64,000 nucleotides of DNA from Riptortus pedestris (taxonomy: Eukaryota > Arthropoda > Insecta > Hemiptera > Alydidae), in NCBI GenBank assembly GCA_019009955.1, contig CM032230.1:102887001-102951000 (forward strand), read 5' to 3'. Below the pieces are notes generated by a model that saw only the letters and a program-made list of their open reading frames with translations, made no database searches and had not been told where the DNA came from. The translations under genes were made by a program, and so were the position numbers. Positions 23,740 through 34,832 of this stretch are shown piece after piece; position 1 is the first letter of the stretch; each line of letters starts with the position of its first letter.

Positions 23740-24324
23740 TTTTATCGTCCAGACTAGACTTTTACCAATGTACGATTCGGCAAGCTTTCTGATGGAATGG
23801 GGTAGGATGGTGGGGGAGGTTCGTCAACCCTCCACCAGTAGCGTGAAGGTCACCCCTTACAACCTAACCTAGTTAGCCTCTCCCTTAGTAGGTCCCCTCC
23901 CTCAAATAACCCTTCTAGGCCCTTCCTTTATCAATCCTAGATACTCCAGTCGCTATTCTATCTCAGTGAGATAACCAACTTTTCCCTCTACATTAGGTTA
24001 GACGATTCTATTACGTAAGACCCATAGATAATGCTTTCTAGAGACTCAATGACCCTTGGTATAGTAGTAAATTATCTTAAATATTAACATATCAAAATGG
24101 AATGATCAACGAAAATGATCAAAATGGAAGGTCTCGTCTCTTTAAATGTTCCTTCCTTTTTTTCGGAGAACTTCCAACGACCAAAACTGTGAAGTGATTC
24201 AACCTCAGAGGCTTTATGTACTTCAAGCTTGAAATTTTATTGGTTAAAGAAAATCATATCCATCATGATTTCAATGATCCAAGCCGAGAACCAATTGTGA
24301 GACGCTGACAAGAAAGTTAGAAAT
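23740..24324. other. No recognised feature
   Basis: Spacer between two oppositely oriented HINE copies; no coding or repeat signal was identified. Confidence 0.5.
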
Positions 24325-24757
24325 GTCCGTCACGCAGGGGCTGCGTTAAATAAGCAGATTTCCCACGTGCGCCACGTATTTGCATTTACCTCAAAAACGT
24401 AAAACTTCAATGAGAACAATAATTGCTATTTAGGCGTCATATAAAGTGCTTCATAATATGACAAGCAACTTAAGTTTATATGACAAGAGTAGGAGATAGT
24501 TAAAAAAACATACATTACAATATTTACAGAAAATTATATTTGCAATAAGATTGGTTCTATAAAATTTGTAGATACGATTCATAATAACTGAGATATTTTG
24601 AATTTTCAAAATTGCCCTCTTTAATCGCCCCCTCCAACTGCTCCGATTTCAGCCGTTAACGGACTTGACATTCTTTTTACAAAAAAAAGAAACCATTATA
24701 TAGGGAGTTTGGTAACGATAAGACAAAAATTGTGACCGCTAGAGCGGTTCCAGACAT
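24325..24757 (-). repeat. HINE-like element, 3' part
   Basis: Intact 3' end (GTCCGTCACGCAGGGGCTGC on the + strand), then AAGCAGATTTCCCACGTG, CTCAAAAACGTAAAACTTC and the core, to GACCGCTAGAGCGGTTCC. It has an internal deletion near 24500 where the AAATATCTCGGTTAAT block is missing. The palindrome end is absent. Confidence 0.85.
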
Positions 24758-27505
24758 CATATGAACCTTATATGGATTTACTTCTTTTTTTTGGAAGGGG
24801 CGAAGCAACTGTCATTTTTTTACCATCGTAAATATTGTAAAATTATCAAAAAGTTTAACTTCTAAACCATACTAGCAGTTTCAAGAATCTTTTCGTAATA
24901 TTTTAATTTCGGGCTAAAAGTCCATCCTTGGCCCATAATTGGCCAAAATTCCTGGAGTATTGATCTTATATATAACACAATTATTCAGAATTGGAGCTGT
25001 TAATGCGGTTTCTTTTCGCCATTATTTATCCATTATGTAGTGATTATTTGGAAATTGTCTAGCATATACATTGCAGATGTTCAGACGATACTCCTTGAAC
25101 CTTGGACTCATTCTTCTTAATCTATTCGTCATTCCATTGTGCCTATTATGGTACGCAATTCTGTCTAGCTTAATCGGGGTAGAATCGCCCCGCACTAAAT
25201 ATCACTTTCTAAGAGAAGAATGCAAACTCCGCATCCAAACATTCTTTGACTATTTACTATTTTCTGCTTATTATTAAAAACTTTACGAAAATTGATAAGA
25301 CTCTAGAGGCTAATAGAAATTTGTTAATTGTAGAATCTATTAACTAGACCATTCTTTGGTTTGAATATGTTGGTAATCTGTAGATAACCCGTTTTCATTA
25401 GCCATAACAGGAATGTATACCTCTGTGAAAAATGAAGTAAACGCTCCTAAAGTATGGATTACAGATTGCACTAAGCTCATCCAAACCAGCGTATGAAAAA
25501 ATTTGATTTTCAGAATAATCAGGACACATAGATGAACTTTTTAAAATGAATTTCGTTTATAATAGTACTATTGTTATTTTCTTTTTTGTATTCTAAGGTT
25601 CAAATTATTAACCCACGTTAACAGCAAAAATCCAATACTAATTCTCTTAATTCTATTCCTTGGGTCAGCCTTGTTAAGAATTTACTTAATCAGTGAAGTA
25701 TAAGAGTTTTTTTTTTTCGAAGGAAATATTTCTTAACGTTAAAAACTTCAACTGAATGAATTCCATTAAATTATAAAATATGTGGGTAGCCATTTATTAT
25801 AAAGTTATAGAAAGCACCCTCTATATTCTTTTATTTTTTAAATGTTTATAAACTGCATCAAATAACCTAAATAATAATGATTTCATTTGATTAGTTTAAT
25901 TAATGTACACTAAAACTTCTGTAACGAAGGAAAGGGTTCTATTAAAGAGCTCAACCGAGTGAAAAATTATATTTCCTACCTCTCTTGTACTATAAATGAA
26001 AACAATTCATTCCTTGATACGCTAATTAAATTCTTATTATTTATTAGAATATTAATTAAGATAGACTTCTTTTTTTTATTATTATTTTTCAAGATTTATA
26101 GTACCGACAATGAAAATATCAATATTGGAATTTGTATTTAAATAATATCACCATATAAGTTCATTCATCAAGATTATTTAAGTTAATGTATTTATTTCGT
26201 GTTATTTTATTTTTAAGAGTTTATATATTGATTTTTTTTCTTTTCATTGCTTCATAGATAAAAAGTATGAAATGTTATTTAACATAAATGTATACGAGAT
26301 ACATGTTGAATAGAAGCCCTTTTTACAGCTATTAAGTACCACGGGCAAAGGTGAATATTACATACAAGCGCACGCACACAAAATTATTAGTTTCCTGTAA
26401 TTATTAACGCTTCAAGTCATTTTATCTGTTGTTTATGTTTAATAGAGCAATGTTGCCTTTGGCAAATTGATTACAATTTTTTGTGCTTTGTGTCTTAATT
26501 AAGTATCTCTTGGAAAGCAAAGTTGTTGTTGGATGATGTTGCTGCTCCCGTTTCAATATGAGCAAAATTAATAGCAATTTTGTTAAAACTTGAATTTTGT
26601 GGCATTTATAGAAGTTGGCTCTGGTATCTTCAAAATGTGCTAATGATCGTAAGTTGTATTTGCTGGTTTGAAACGTCAGCTACTGGAACTAGGTTTATTA
26701 CGTGAGTGATGTAATATTTAAAAAAAAAAAGATAAAAGGAGGAAGGCCTAGTAAATTAAAAAAAAAAAATGATAGGTTTCCAATCCGAACGTATCCTTCA
26801 ATTACTTCTTATAGTACCTAACAGCCATTGTAAATTCGTAGCCTTCTGTTCCAAGAAGAAATACAGCCATTATAATCATGTGCATTAGCATTCTATGTTG
26901 TTTATTTCCTTTATTTTTTAATGCAGCTGGGCTGACGGTGTTAGTTATGCCAAGGAGGTAGGGGTAAACGTGTCCTGAAAGGACAAGGTCGTCCTCTAGG
27001 TCGATGCAAGAATTCCTCATAAGCCAAGGTGAAGTGAAATCATGTGTCATTTACTTATTTATTAATACCATTATATATATACCGGATATTGGGTTTTCGT
27101 TTTGCTTTTGCAATCTTTATACCATTTGCTTGTTCTCTTTTTCTCCCCCCAGGTTTAATCATTCATTAAGTCTTCTCATTGAATGTCTAAAGTATTATAT
27201 TCAACTAATTAACGTTATATAAGCTTATATTGCAGTACTGCCAATCGCCATAGCTATGAGGCACTACAATGTTTTTATTGTGGAAAATAAATTAACTTTA
27301 TATTCTACTCGCTTTTAAGTACCCGTATTGCTATTATTAATGTATTATTCTTTCCTTCTCATTGCTGGTATTTTCATGATCTGGGATCTTTGCAGGATCA
27401 GTGAGTCATATTTAGTTCATTTCGCACAGCTGTTCTCAAAACCAGGTTTATCTGTAGGAGTTGGACCCAAGACTGTAATAGGGAGTGGGACGCTAAGATA
27501 AAAAG
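24758..27505. other. No recognised gene; one SINE scrap
   Basis: AT-rich. At 25369-25408 GGTAATCTGTAGATAACCCG, then TTTTCATTAGCC, is a short fragment of the SINE body. An 82-codon antisense frame at 26802-27050 has an ordinary-looking N-terminal half but no domain I can name. T-rich and A-rich tracts occur at 25705, 26070, 26720 and 26760. Confidence 0.45.
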
Positions 27506-28000
27506 GTCCGTCACGCAGGGGCTGCGAAAACTAAGCAGATTTCCCATTTGAAGTTTTAGAATAGAGAAATCTGCATACTGGTAACACAACACCACCGTGA
27601 ATATATACAAACGGTAATGAGATCTCTTTCAGTTAATTTTACTAAATTCCCAACGGAAACGGCTTCTGAATTGTAAGAATAATTTATATTTTAATAACTC
27701 AAATAACGGAGATATTTCGAATTTTCGAAGTTCCCCCCTCTAAACCCCCCCCCCTCCCTCTGGTCCGATTTCAGTTATTAACGAACTCGATCTGTCTTTT
27801 TACATAAAACTGTTAAATATCGAGTTTCATAACGATCAAACAAAAATTGCGACCGCTAGAGCGTTGACAGACAAATATATATATATATATATATATATTT
27901 TCGTCATCTCCTGGGTAGGATCGATGGACATTTGAAGAAATTTTTCTTAAATCGCGTCATGAGTACGACCTCAATAGCTGATTTCCCTTAAGGGAAATCT
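27506..28000 (-). repeat. HINE-like element with both termini
   Basis: On the + strand it runs from GTCCGTCACGCAGGGGCTGC at the left to the palindrome GATTTCCCTTAAGGGAAATC at the right (ends about 28000). The AT-rich zone has become an (AT)n tract at 27876-27898, next to GACCGCTAGAGCGTTGACAG. It shares the GTTTTAGAATAGAGAAATC and CTGGTAACAC block with the 10168 copy but lacks the AATATCTCGG segment. It is useful for defining both ends of the family. Confidence 0.9.
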
Positions 28001-28293
28001 AATGAATTTAAAATATAGCTAAATTATCTTAAAAATAGTAATAACTGATGTTAGAAAGAACTAAAGTGTACAGGCAAACGCTGCCATGGGAAGTCTTAAA
28101 AATGCTCCATTCCAGTTGTAAATAAGTGTAATTTACATATAAGTTTGTGTGTATCTATATTTATGAAATGTTTTCCTCAATGAACTAGGCCTTCAGAGAG
28201 GGGGAGCTTATTTCATACAACTCCCGTACAAATTGTTCATTTCATGTATTTGTAGATTATAATTTGTTTTAATCTTCGTCGCTGGGAACGTAG

Positions 28294-28532
28294 TACAGTT
28301 GTCAAGTGCTGAGCATCTCCAGCGGTGTCATTTCTGTGGCAGTCCACAATGTTTGGCCGATTTTACAATCTGCTGTTTCCTGTGGTCGTGTTACGTGTTG
28401 GCTCGCTTTAGGAGCTGCCACAAGCCAACACGTAGCATGACCACCAGAAGAAGCCGATTGGAAAATCGGCGAAATATTGTGGAATACCACAGAAATAAAA
28501 CCGCTGGAGATACTCCTCACCTGACAACTGTA
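28294..28532. repeat. Large fold-back: two 109-bp inverted arms
   Basis: The left arm (28294-28402) starts TACAGTTGTC, runs through ATCTCCAGCGGT, CCACAATGTTTGGCCGATTT and ends ACGTGTTGGC. The right arm (28424-28532) is its imperfect reverse complement (GCCAACACGTAGCATGACC to GACAACTGTA). The spacer is 21 bases. By eye the arms agree at roughly 85 percent of positions. Opposing open frames over the region are a consequence of the symmetry. It could be a fold-back transposon or an inverted pair of short repeats. Confidence 0.85.
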
Positions 28533-29303
28533 TTTGTAGATTAATAACCAATAGCTTATATACAATATTTTTAAACATACAAATAATTAAACGTAACTCT
28601 AATACATAGATAAGAACATTATTATACAAAACTTTAAATGATGAAAAGTGAGAGTAGAATATTTAATAATAGTACATGTACTATCAATTTACCCATAATA
28701 GTTATTCCAATAAATTATTTTCGGGTATAACACTTCCGCAAATTTCCTGAGTGATTTACTGCAATTATAGAATAAAGTTCTATCCTCAACAGGCCATTGG
28801 CTTGTTATTTTCATTACTGTCTCTTTCAAAATGTATCTTTCGTTTGAAAGCAGTGTTCAGTCATGTATGAGATGGATATGAGTCTGATGGTTAGTAAAAT
28901 CGCATCGGCCTAATGGGTTATTAGTCAGTTTAAATTTGTTTAGATACACTTTAATCGAGCCCTGTTCTTTTTAATAATTGAACTGTGTAAAAGTCAGTAG
29001 GCGTTACTTTAATGTTCATATATTCTGCATTATCGGAAATGAAAGTCATTAAATGTTGTCCAATGCTCTTACCATTTTTCTATTGCGTCTGTGTGTAGTA
29101 AATGTTTACTGTCTGTTTTCGGTATTTTCGAGTAACATTCTAAAATTTCAGAAGATATAAATGTGTGTGTGAGAGAGAGGAAGATCTGTTGTTTTCAAAT
29201 AATAATAATGTATTAAAAATCATTGATATTAGAAATCTTCCGGTGGTATTTAAATCTTTTAAAGGTGCTTATTGTTAAAATTTGCTGATTCAAAATATTC
29301 AAA
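28533..29303. other. No recognised feature
   Basis: AT-rich spacer with a short (TG)n(AG)n run near 29164-29180. No gene was recognised. Confidence 0.5.
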
Positions 29304-29587
29304 GTCCGTCACGCAGGGGCAGCGTAAACTAAGCAGATTTCCCATGTGAAGTTTTACGATAGAGAAATTTCACGAGAGCCGAGCCAGTGAAGGAAACGGC
29401 TGAACTAGCTTTTGGCGGGAAAGTTCGTCCGTTAGGCGCCCTGATTTAATAAAAATGCAAATACCTCGGCCAATATTCAAGTTAGAGAAGAAATTTATTT
29501 GACAATATTTATAGTAAATCTAATTTTCAATAAGAATGGTTTTATACAATTTTTCGATCCGACGCCAATAGCTGATTTCATCTGCTA
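29304..29587 (-). repeat. HINE-like element with internal deletion
   Basis: The 3' end is intact (GTCCGTCACGCAGGGGCAGC). It contains the GGAAACGGCTGAACTAGC variant block, then the core to TTTTTCGATCCGACG at 29564. Sequence jumps directly to CCAATAGCTGATTTCATC, the inner flank of the palindrome end, so about 300 bases of the middle have been deleted while both outer parts remain. Confidence 0.82.
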
Positions 29588-30116
29588 ATATCTTATCACC
29601 GTGGTGACAACATTACACAAAATTTAAGGCACTGTGAGTCATCTGTTTTAGATCAACAGGGGGGCTGAAACCTTTAGAAAAATGTTCCTCTCAATTATAT
29701 AAATGTATATTGTGACTCCCGCAATAAATTACAGATAAAGGGGATCGAAAACTTACTAATGATACCAAGACTCCATAAAAAAGAAGATATTGGTAAAGGT
29801 ACCATGACAAGGTTTAGAACTGTCTCTTAATATACATTAGCATTGGAGCTTTTTGTGAGTGGATTGATATAATTTATGCTGATATAAAAATAAAGATAAT
29901 ACAACGCCACACATTCTAATCACGCAGAGAGGTTTACACTTTCCTTATAACAATATTCCATTAGTGACTTCTTCACTGACCTTCCTAGAATACTCCAAAT
30001 AATTGCTCTGGGGTTTTTTTAATTTCAATTTTAGATTAATGTACTCCATTGTAAAAATTAATATTTATATAAGCGAATAACTTAAAAATATATAAAGCAT
30101 TTACGTCCCACCATCT
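29588..30116. other. No recognised feature
   Basis: No coding or repeat signal was identified. Confidence 0.5.
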
Positions 30117-30213
30117 TAAGCCCCACCCTGGCTAGAAACAGGTGGTAACCTGTAGATAACCCGTCCCGATTAGCCTTAGTTGCAAAACGTGGACGTTAAT
30201 AAATAATAATAAA
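30117..30213 (+). repeat. SINE, 5'-truncated
   Basis: Body and tail only: CCCCACCCTGGCTAGAAACA, GTAACCTGTAGATAACCCG, TTGCAAAACGTGGACG and the AATAATAATAAAC tail. The tRNA-like head is absent. Confidence 0.85.
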
Positions 30214-30464
30214 CATTTACGTTTACTGTTTTTGAATTTCGGCATTTATTTTAGAAATATCTTGATTATTTTTAATAGCCCATTTTTTGATGTCACAAAA
30301 CCTTGAACTCTATTTGTTCTTCCGTAATTGACAGCCCTTATTATGGCAGGTCTTATTTCAAGAAAGGCACTCATATTATTTAAATCGATTATGCTAATAA
30401 ATTCGGCTCTAATAAAGTATTCTTTTTTGTAACACCCAAACCTCTTGAAAAAAAAAAATACTTC

Positions 30465-31128
30465 ATTCATATAAACTCGTAGACTTCCACGGTCCTGGTC
30501 ATTAATACTGTAAAGGTCTTCGGGTATTGACCGTGTCTGCATTTTTGTTGCCAACGTTTCGCTAGACATGCTTCTAGCTTCCTCAGGGCTATCTCTGAGA
30601 TTGAAGAGTGTGTGTTCACCTCAGTTATACCCGTATATGTAGGCCTTGTCCGGTTTCCTTGGGCGGAGTCGTCCCCTCCAGGTGTCTACGGATACTTCTT
30701 CCGGTTGTTGTTCACCCCCAATACCGTTGTTTATGTTTCTTGTCCGTGGTCTCTGTGGAATGACGGGCTTCCAGAGTTTGCTGAGTCTGTATCCATCCTC
30801 CCTGTAGATGTTGAATGGGCATTTCGCGATTTCTATGGCTTCTCGAACCAGTCTTTCTTGGTATCGGTCCACCTTTGCCAGCCAGCACCTTAACTTCATC
30901 GAATTTGATGGTGTGGTTAGTTTCCCAGAAGTGATCTGCTATTGCTGATTCTTCTGTCCTTTTTTAAACTCTTGATATGCTCGGCGACCCTAGTGTTTAT
31001 CAATCTGTCGGTTTGTCCAATATATTCTAAGCCGCAAGAACAGGGTATGCTGTATATTCCTGGAATTTTTGTCTGGAGTTGATCTTTGCAGCTGGGTAAC
31101 ATGTGTGCTACTTCATTTATGTACGTTT
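30465..31128 (-). pseudogene. Penelope-like retroelement, GIY-YIG endonuclease and 3' end
   Basis: Penelope-like elements fuse a reverse transcriptase to a C-terminal GIY-YIG endonuclease. Only the endonuclease end survives. Reading leftwards from about 31128, the translation gives YINEVAHMLPSCKDQL, then GIYSIPCSCGLEYIGQT (the GIY and YIG halves with the CSC cysteine pair between them), then an arginine in INTRVAEH. After a one-base slip in the T6 run at 30960-30965 the frame continues RTEESAIADHFWETNH (the two histidines expected of the family's CCHH zinc finger), KVDRYQERLVREAIEI and YREDGYRLSKLWKPVI, stopping at 30621. The non-coding 3' part to about 30465 includes a CTGAGGA-hairpin-GAAAC motif. 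The reverse transcriptase is missing, so this is a 5'-truncated, frameshifted dead copy. Confidence 0.88.
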
Positions 31129-31373
31129 AAGTAACATCTGGCGCGGGGAGGGTTATTATTGAAATAATAAATTACTTAACTTTAAATAAAGTCCATATTT
31201 CTCTACTTTAAATGCAGTACATTGATCGTCCCTATTACCTTTTCGTGTACCTGTTCACTGACTTATTCACTTTATTGGATACTTAGCACATGTAAATGTT
31301 TGATTTGAATGAGAAATGTCTGTTGGTACAGTATCTTCGTTCCTTTACAGCAGGTACTACTACCTTTGACAGG

Positions 31374-31865
31374 TTGTGTGCCACACTTTAGTGTGCAAAT
31401 ACGTTCTTTTAAAAGTAGTGCATTTTAAAGTAGTGTTCATAATTTTTAACGATAGATATCAGGCATGAAATTATACGACAATGTAATTATAATACAATTT
31501 ATTAATATAACAAAATGAAATGAAGAAAATAGGTACAACATTGTAATTAAATCGTAAAATTTGGAATTATTACAAACAAAAAAGTGAAATAGCGACACCT
31601 AAATCAATGAGACACTTGAGCTTGAATTTGGCCAACTAATCCATTGATGTTTGGAATAAAGTCACTAATACGAAAACGAAAAGAATTTTCAGCCTCGTAC
31701 GTTGTTTTTATTTATTAACTTTCATCATTGAAAAGAACTGTCCGCATTTATAAGTTCTGCCAAACGCACAAATTTCTCCTCATCTTCCTCATTTGGAGTA
31801 AGTAGTGTTATATTTTTGTGAAATCAAAAATTTCAAAATGTTTTGCCCCACATATGCTTAACTAT
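31374..31865 (-). mobile_element. hAT transposon deletion derivative (GTF2IRD2-like), copy 1
   Basis: The - strand translation contains FGRTYKCGQFFSMMKVNK, then an in-frame stop, KQRTRL, and after a small deletion a tail ending GLVGQIQAQVSH (stop at 31604-31606). This is the C-terminal dimerisation region of GTF2IRD2/ZBED-type hAT transposases (Y-CEQ-FS-MK-NKSK-R-RLTD pattern). Most of the transposase is absent: the 5' side (ACTCCAAATGAGGAAG, CATTTTGAAA) runs directly into the terminal sequence AAGCATATGTGGGG. The 3' side (GATATCTATCGTTAAAAATT on the coding strand, AAATGCACTACTTTTAAAAG) is nearly identical to copy 2. Boundaries are approximate. Copy 1 has lost the CAACCTCCAGCCCGCGG segment found in copy 2. 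Confidence 0.78.
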
Positions 31866-32779
31866 ATATGCTTTAGTCAAGAGAGAGAATGCACAGTCCT
31901 CTCAAGGCTGGAGTCCTTCCGAAGGGATCAACACTGTTTCTTGACAGACCTAATCATTTTTTTAGAAAATTGAAATGAATTAAACCACCACAGCCCCAAA
32001 TAATTTAATAATTTATAATGAAGTACAAGAATAAGAATTGTTTTAAATAAAGCGTCGTGATTTGTCGCCATAGCTATCACAATCCCTTTTCAATTATACC
32101 TCTATTTTCTAATAAAATATTTACCCCGATCAATAGATAGAGCTGGTTTTTAAATTGGTGTTTAAGGGCCAGACTAAAGCAGCGAGGTATAAAGGTGGGC
32201 GGGGGGCGCGTGATTCCTAAATTATAAACGGTTTCCTTGAAAAATTAATAACACGAGTGTAACCTACAATCATTCCAAAGGTTCTAATGGAAACATCCCC
32301 AACAACTTTTCAAATCGACTCGCTATTTACTCTCGCCTCAAAAGCTATGAAACTTTTAATGATTCTTTCTATTTGCCCACTTAAATGTCTGGCATTGGTT
32401 ATACTTTTATTTTTAGTCTGAAGGTGCCTCATTAAAGGAAACGTAGCGTTTCAACCGATTTCTTTAATTGAAAATACATTAATGTTTAATTCCCATTGAT
32501 TTAAGTAATGTTGGTTATTGTGATAATTACGTATATTAATAAACAGTCGAAAAATAAGAAACTTAATAATTAATGCATTCTACATTAGTCTCCATCCTCC
32601 TTTTCATAATTTATGAATCAATCTTCATAAATTTGCGAACGTTATTAAATTTGTATCAAGACGTTCTAAAGGTCTTTTTCTTCTTTTTGTGAAATAACAA
32701 TAATTTACCGGCAATAAGTTAAATAGAAATACATTATTCATTAATAAATTGATTATTTTTTCTAGCTGTACCCTACGCG
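31866..32779. other. No recognised feature
   Basis: AT-rich; a GC-rich run near 32190-32210 is too short to interpret. No gene or family repeat was recognised. Confidence 0.5.
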
Positions 32780-33650
32780 CGTTGCTACGCCACAATCTAA
32801 AGTACTAAATTACGACAAAGATGTTTATAATAAAAGTTACTGTAAATTTCAAATTTAACATCTTTTGGCGAACGTGCGCCAAACAAACAATAGGAAACGA
32901 ACTATGACAATTTTTCAGTTTGTGCCTCCCCAGCAACCCTACTCCTGTTCGTTCTTAAAAATGTTAATATAGCTTATAGTCAAAAATACGGAGTTTCGTT
33001 GATTTCGATTTAGTCTTTCCTGTCCTATAACATTGTTGACCCCTTCTATAGTTTTTCGTGTATACCTCATTTGTTCTTCGATAAACGACAAAAGTGCATA
33101 TTACAAAAGCAACTTTAAATAACAAAACAAAAAAAAAACTTTTGTTATATGCACGTTTGCCGAAAAATGAATAGGTCACGAAATATCGGGATTTTAAATT
33201 TCACACCTCCCTTATAACACTCACTCATTTTCGTACCTCGAAATATTAATATATCTTATAATCAGGGAGGTGTTAATACCAAATCATTTACGGAGTTTCT
33301 TGTGTTATACAAAATTGTTGACTCCCACTATAGCTTTTAGCGTATAACTCGTTTATTCTTCGGTATACGACAAAAGTGTGTATAACAAAAATTACTCTGA
33401 ATAACAAAATAAATAGCTTTTGTTATGTGCATATTTGCCGAAAACCCAATAGGAAACGAAATATCGCTATTTTTAATTTCAGGCCTCATAACTCCCATTC
33501 CTGTTCGTCTCAGAAGAATATTAATATAGCCAAAAATCTAACCTGGGTTAGTAGTACGTAATATACATACTACGTTTCATAAAATTCGGTTCAGCCGTTT
33601 ACAAATCTATAAAGGACATGCAGACAAACATTCATTTTTATATATATAGA
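32780..33650 (+). repeat. Retroposon tail with three internal units of about 280 bp
   Basis: The element opens with AGCTGTACCCTACGCGCG, TTGCTACGCC and closes with AAAATTCGGTTCAGCCGTTT, then ACATGCAGACAAACATTC and TATATATATAG. This combination is typical of 3' ends of short arthropod non-LTR-derived repeats. Inside, AATAGGAAACGAACTATG (near 32890), AATAGGTCACGAAATATC (near 33170) and AATAGGAAACGAAATATC (near 33450) mark three tandem copies of a unit of about 280 bases, which also carries GACAAAAGTG and TTTGCCGAAAA. No open frame is intact; frames at 32964-33179 and 33376-33561 are within the repeat. Confidence 0.7.
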
Positions 33651-33711
33651 AAAGCATTTATACCAATGCTAAATAAATTGTTAAATTTGAATTATTTGAT
33701 TAGTTACACCT

Positions 33712-33715
<4 letters not shown>

Positions 33716-33763
<48 letters not shown>
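33716..33763. repeat. (TA)n microsatellite
   Basis: About 24 uninterrupted TA units. Confidence 0.97.
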
Positions 33764-33767
<4 letters not shown>

Positions 33768-34270
33768 GCAAATTATTTACTAACACTTTTTAATCCTTCG
33801 CCATTTTAAAAACATTTTCTATAACCGCATTTATAGCTTGAGTAATATTGATATTCTTTAAATATTATTATTGATATGAGTTTAAAAAAAAAAACTAATA
33901 TTGGATTGCGCTGAAGAAGATGTAATTCAATATCATAAAGTGATTTAGATAAAACGATTTTGTAAATAACAAATCTTTATAGCAAGTAACCCATTAGTAT
34001 GCTGAAGGACTCGTTGGTTTTCGAGTCCAATCTAACTGTAATTGTCTTTTGCTAATTTATAACTGGGGCAGATGTTGGAAGGTCAAATACGATTTCTCAC
34101 AAATACATTCACCCCTTGGGTGAAAGTCACAAATGAAGAAATTTAGAATGTTATAGGGGAGGGGGGTATTGTGAAATTATGAAACATTTATCAACAATAT
34201 TGTTATGCATACCTCATATGTTAATTCCGAAAAAAGTTTATATTTGAGTTTTTTTTTTGTTTTTTTTTGT
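33764..34270. other. No recognised feature
   Basis: Spacer that ends in a T-rich tract, interrupted by single Gs, at about 34250-34268, the apparent target of the next HINE-like insertion. Confidence 0.5.
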
Positions 34271-34832
34271 AGATTTCCCTTAAGGGAAATCAGCTATTAA
34301 GGCCGTACTCATGACGCGATTTTCGATAATTTTTCTGTCGGTCCTACGTGGTAGATGACGAAAATGAGGTCCGCTCAAAACTATTTATATATTTGTCTGT
34401 TACCGCTCTAACGGTCGCAATTCTTATTTTATCGTAACCAAAGGTTCATATAAAACCAAAGGCCGAGCTCGTTAATAGCTAAAATCGAAGCAGTGTAAGG
34501 TGGGGGGGGGGGTTACAGGTAGTGAATTTCGAAAATTCGAAATATCTCCGTTACACCACGTCGGATCGAAAAATTGTATAGAACCAACATAACTGTAAAT
34601 GCAATGTTATAGAGTATGATGATGTGCACTTTTTTTCTCTGTCGTGTGTTAGTTTTCAGCCTTCAGTAGGAATTCCGTCTCATGTCATATTAACAATAAG
34701 CTGTTATATTATGAAACACTTTATTTGAAGCCTAAATACCAAATATTGGTCTCATTGAGTTTTGAGATAAATCCAAAAACATTACGCACGTGGGAAATCT
34801 GCTTAGTTAACGCAGCCCCTCCGTGACTGACC
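34271..34832 (+). repeat. HINE-like element, full-length reference copy
   Basis: Both ends are present. 5': AGATTTCCCTTAAGGGAAAT, a 16-base perfect palindrome core, directly after a T-rich tract. 3': GGGAAATCTGCTTAG, the hairpin CGCAGCCCCTCCG, then GTGACTGACC and TTTTT. The sequence GCAGATTTCCC occurs at the 5' edge in the family and again, inverted, about 30 bases inside the 3' edge. This asymmetry, with the 3' hairpin and T-rich target, is the architecture described for Helentron-associated non-autonomous elements such as DINE-1. There is no open frame, and no target-site duplication is evident. A G12 run at about 34501 sits where other copies also carry poly-G. Non-autonomous: the transposition enzyme would come from elsewhere. 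Confidence 0.85.

Noticed and set aside
26802..27050. 82-codon antisense frame containing YLLGITNTVSPAAL
   Set aside because: It vaguely recalls a transporter segment, but the rest does not follow and no splice signals frame it.
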